DNA of 5,426 nucleotides from Verrucomicrobiota bacterium (GTDB taxonomy: Bacteria > Verrucomicrobiota > Verrucomicrobiia > Limisphaerales > UBA11358): NCBI GenBank assembly GCA_026225155.1, contig JAMFSG010000016.1, positions 1 through 5,426 on the forward strand, given 5' to 3'. Every line of letters starts with the position of its first letter. Positions within the stretch are counted from its first letter, which is position 1. This document shows, in pieces, positions 5,198-5,426 of the stretch. The position numbers were made by a program, and so were the translations under genes. The notes below the pieces were generated by a model that saw only the letters and a program-made list of their open reading frames with translations, searched no databases and was not told the DNA's origin.

Positions 5198-5426
5198 TCA
5201 GGATTCCATCCGACTGTCGAAATCAATTTTCACGTCGGGCAACGCCGTGGTGCCGTCGCTGGAACCGTCGGCGGCGATGGCATTTTTCCGCGCGTGAAAA
5301 TTTTGCCACCACGCGGCGCGGATCTCCGGCGTGGAATCTTCCGCGTGCGGACTCGTGAGCAACAGCGCGAACAGTTCCAATACGGATTGCGGCCGGTCGT
5401 CGGGATTTTTTTCGAGGCAGCGCAAA
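5198..5426 (-). CDS. Serine/threonine protein kinase, C-terminal fragment
   Basis: Seventy-five residues are visible and the gene enters from the right edge. The first residues, RCLEKNPDDRPQSVLEL, match subdomain XI of bacterial Hanks-type (Pkn) Ser/Thr kinases, where the arginine of DDRP is the invariant structural residue, followed by the last kinase helix (LELFALLLTS). About 45 residues remain, polar and containing EIRAAWWQNFHARKN, without a membrane helix or a recognisable sensor domain. The catalytic loop and ATP-binding site lie outside the window. These kinases phosphorylate proteins in signalling. The substrate is unknown. The leftward neighbour cls is on the same strand, with an 87-base gap that holds a long hairpin, so read-through is uncertain. 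Confidence 0.82.
   Translation of the reverse strand, partial: LRCLEKNPDDRPQSVLELFALLLTSPHAEDSTPEIRAAWWQNFHARKNAIAADGSSDGTTALPDVKIDFDSRMES

Overview
The window looks like ordinary bacterial chromosome with roughly balanced base composition. It carries six to seven housekeeping-type genes and an unusual density of short palindromic repeats. Gene style, the lack of clear Shine-Dalgarno sites at most starts, an orphan NADH dehydrogenase subunit A gene, a Pkn-type Ser/Thr kinase and the repeat types together suggest a member of the Verrucomicrobiota (Pedosphaera/Limisphaerales-like). This placement is an inference from recalled genome style, not a database result.

Layout, left to right: (1) the first 87 codons of a UvrD/PcrA/Rep superfamily-1 helicase run off the left edge on the minus strand (1-261). 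(2) A 304-base gap holds a triple CACAGAT repeat and a composite of four small hairpins, copy A (421-574). (3) A minus-strand apolipoprotein N-acyltransferase-like gene (lnt, 566-2011) has its stop codon inside copy A. (4) A divergent intergenic region (2012-2162) is dominated by a near-perfect 68-base hairpin. (5) A plus-strand pair follows, overlapping by ATGA: a PfpI/DJ-1 family gene (2163-2684) and a small DUF2905-type membrane protein (2681-2896). (6) nuoA (2948-3349) has its own promoter candidate and is closed by a strong hairpin terminator (3382-3424). (7) The second four-hairpin element, copy B (3430-3575), follows. (8) A convergent minus-strand cardiolipin synthase (cls, 3587-5110) carries a palindromic element inserted in frame in its coding sequence (about 4274-4372). 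(9) A short gap with a 20-bp-stem hairpin (5137-5180) precedes the C-terminal end of a Ser/Thr protein kinase entering from the right edge (5198-5426, minus).

The genes do not form one pathway. Three act at the membrane or cell envelope: Lnt matures lipoproteins, Cls makes cardiolipin, and NuoA belongs to respiratory complex I. The others are a DNA helicase, a stress-type deglycase or peptidase homologue, and a signalling kinase.

The most interesting content is the repeat landscape. Two BIME-like composites share the same four-hairpin order and lie at the 3' ends of minus-strand genes. A separate palindromic element sits inside cls between in-frame 6-bp direct repeats and is translated as about 31 extra residues, reminiscent of the Rickettsia palindromic elements. 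A third type of long hairpin separates lnt from pfpI. No CRISPR array, tRNA, rRNA or transposase gene was seen.
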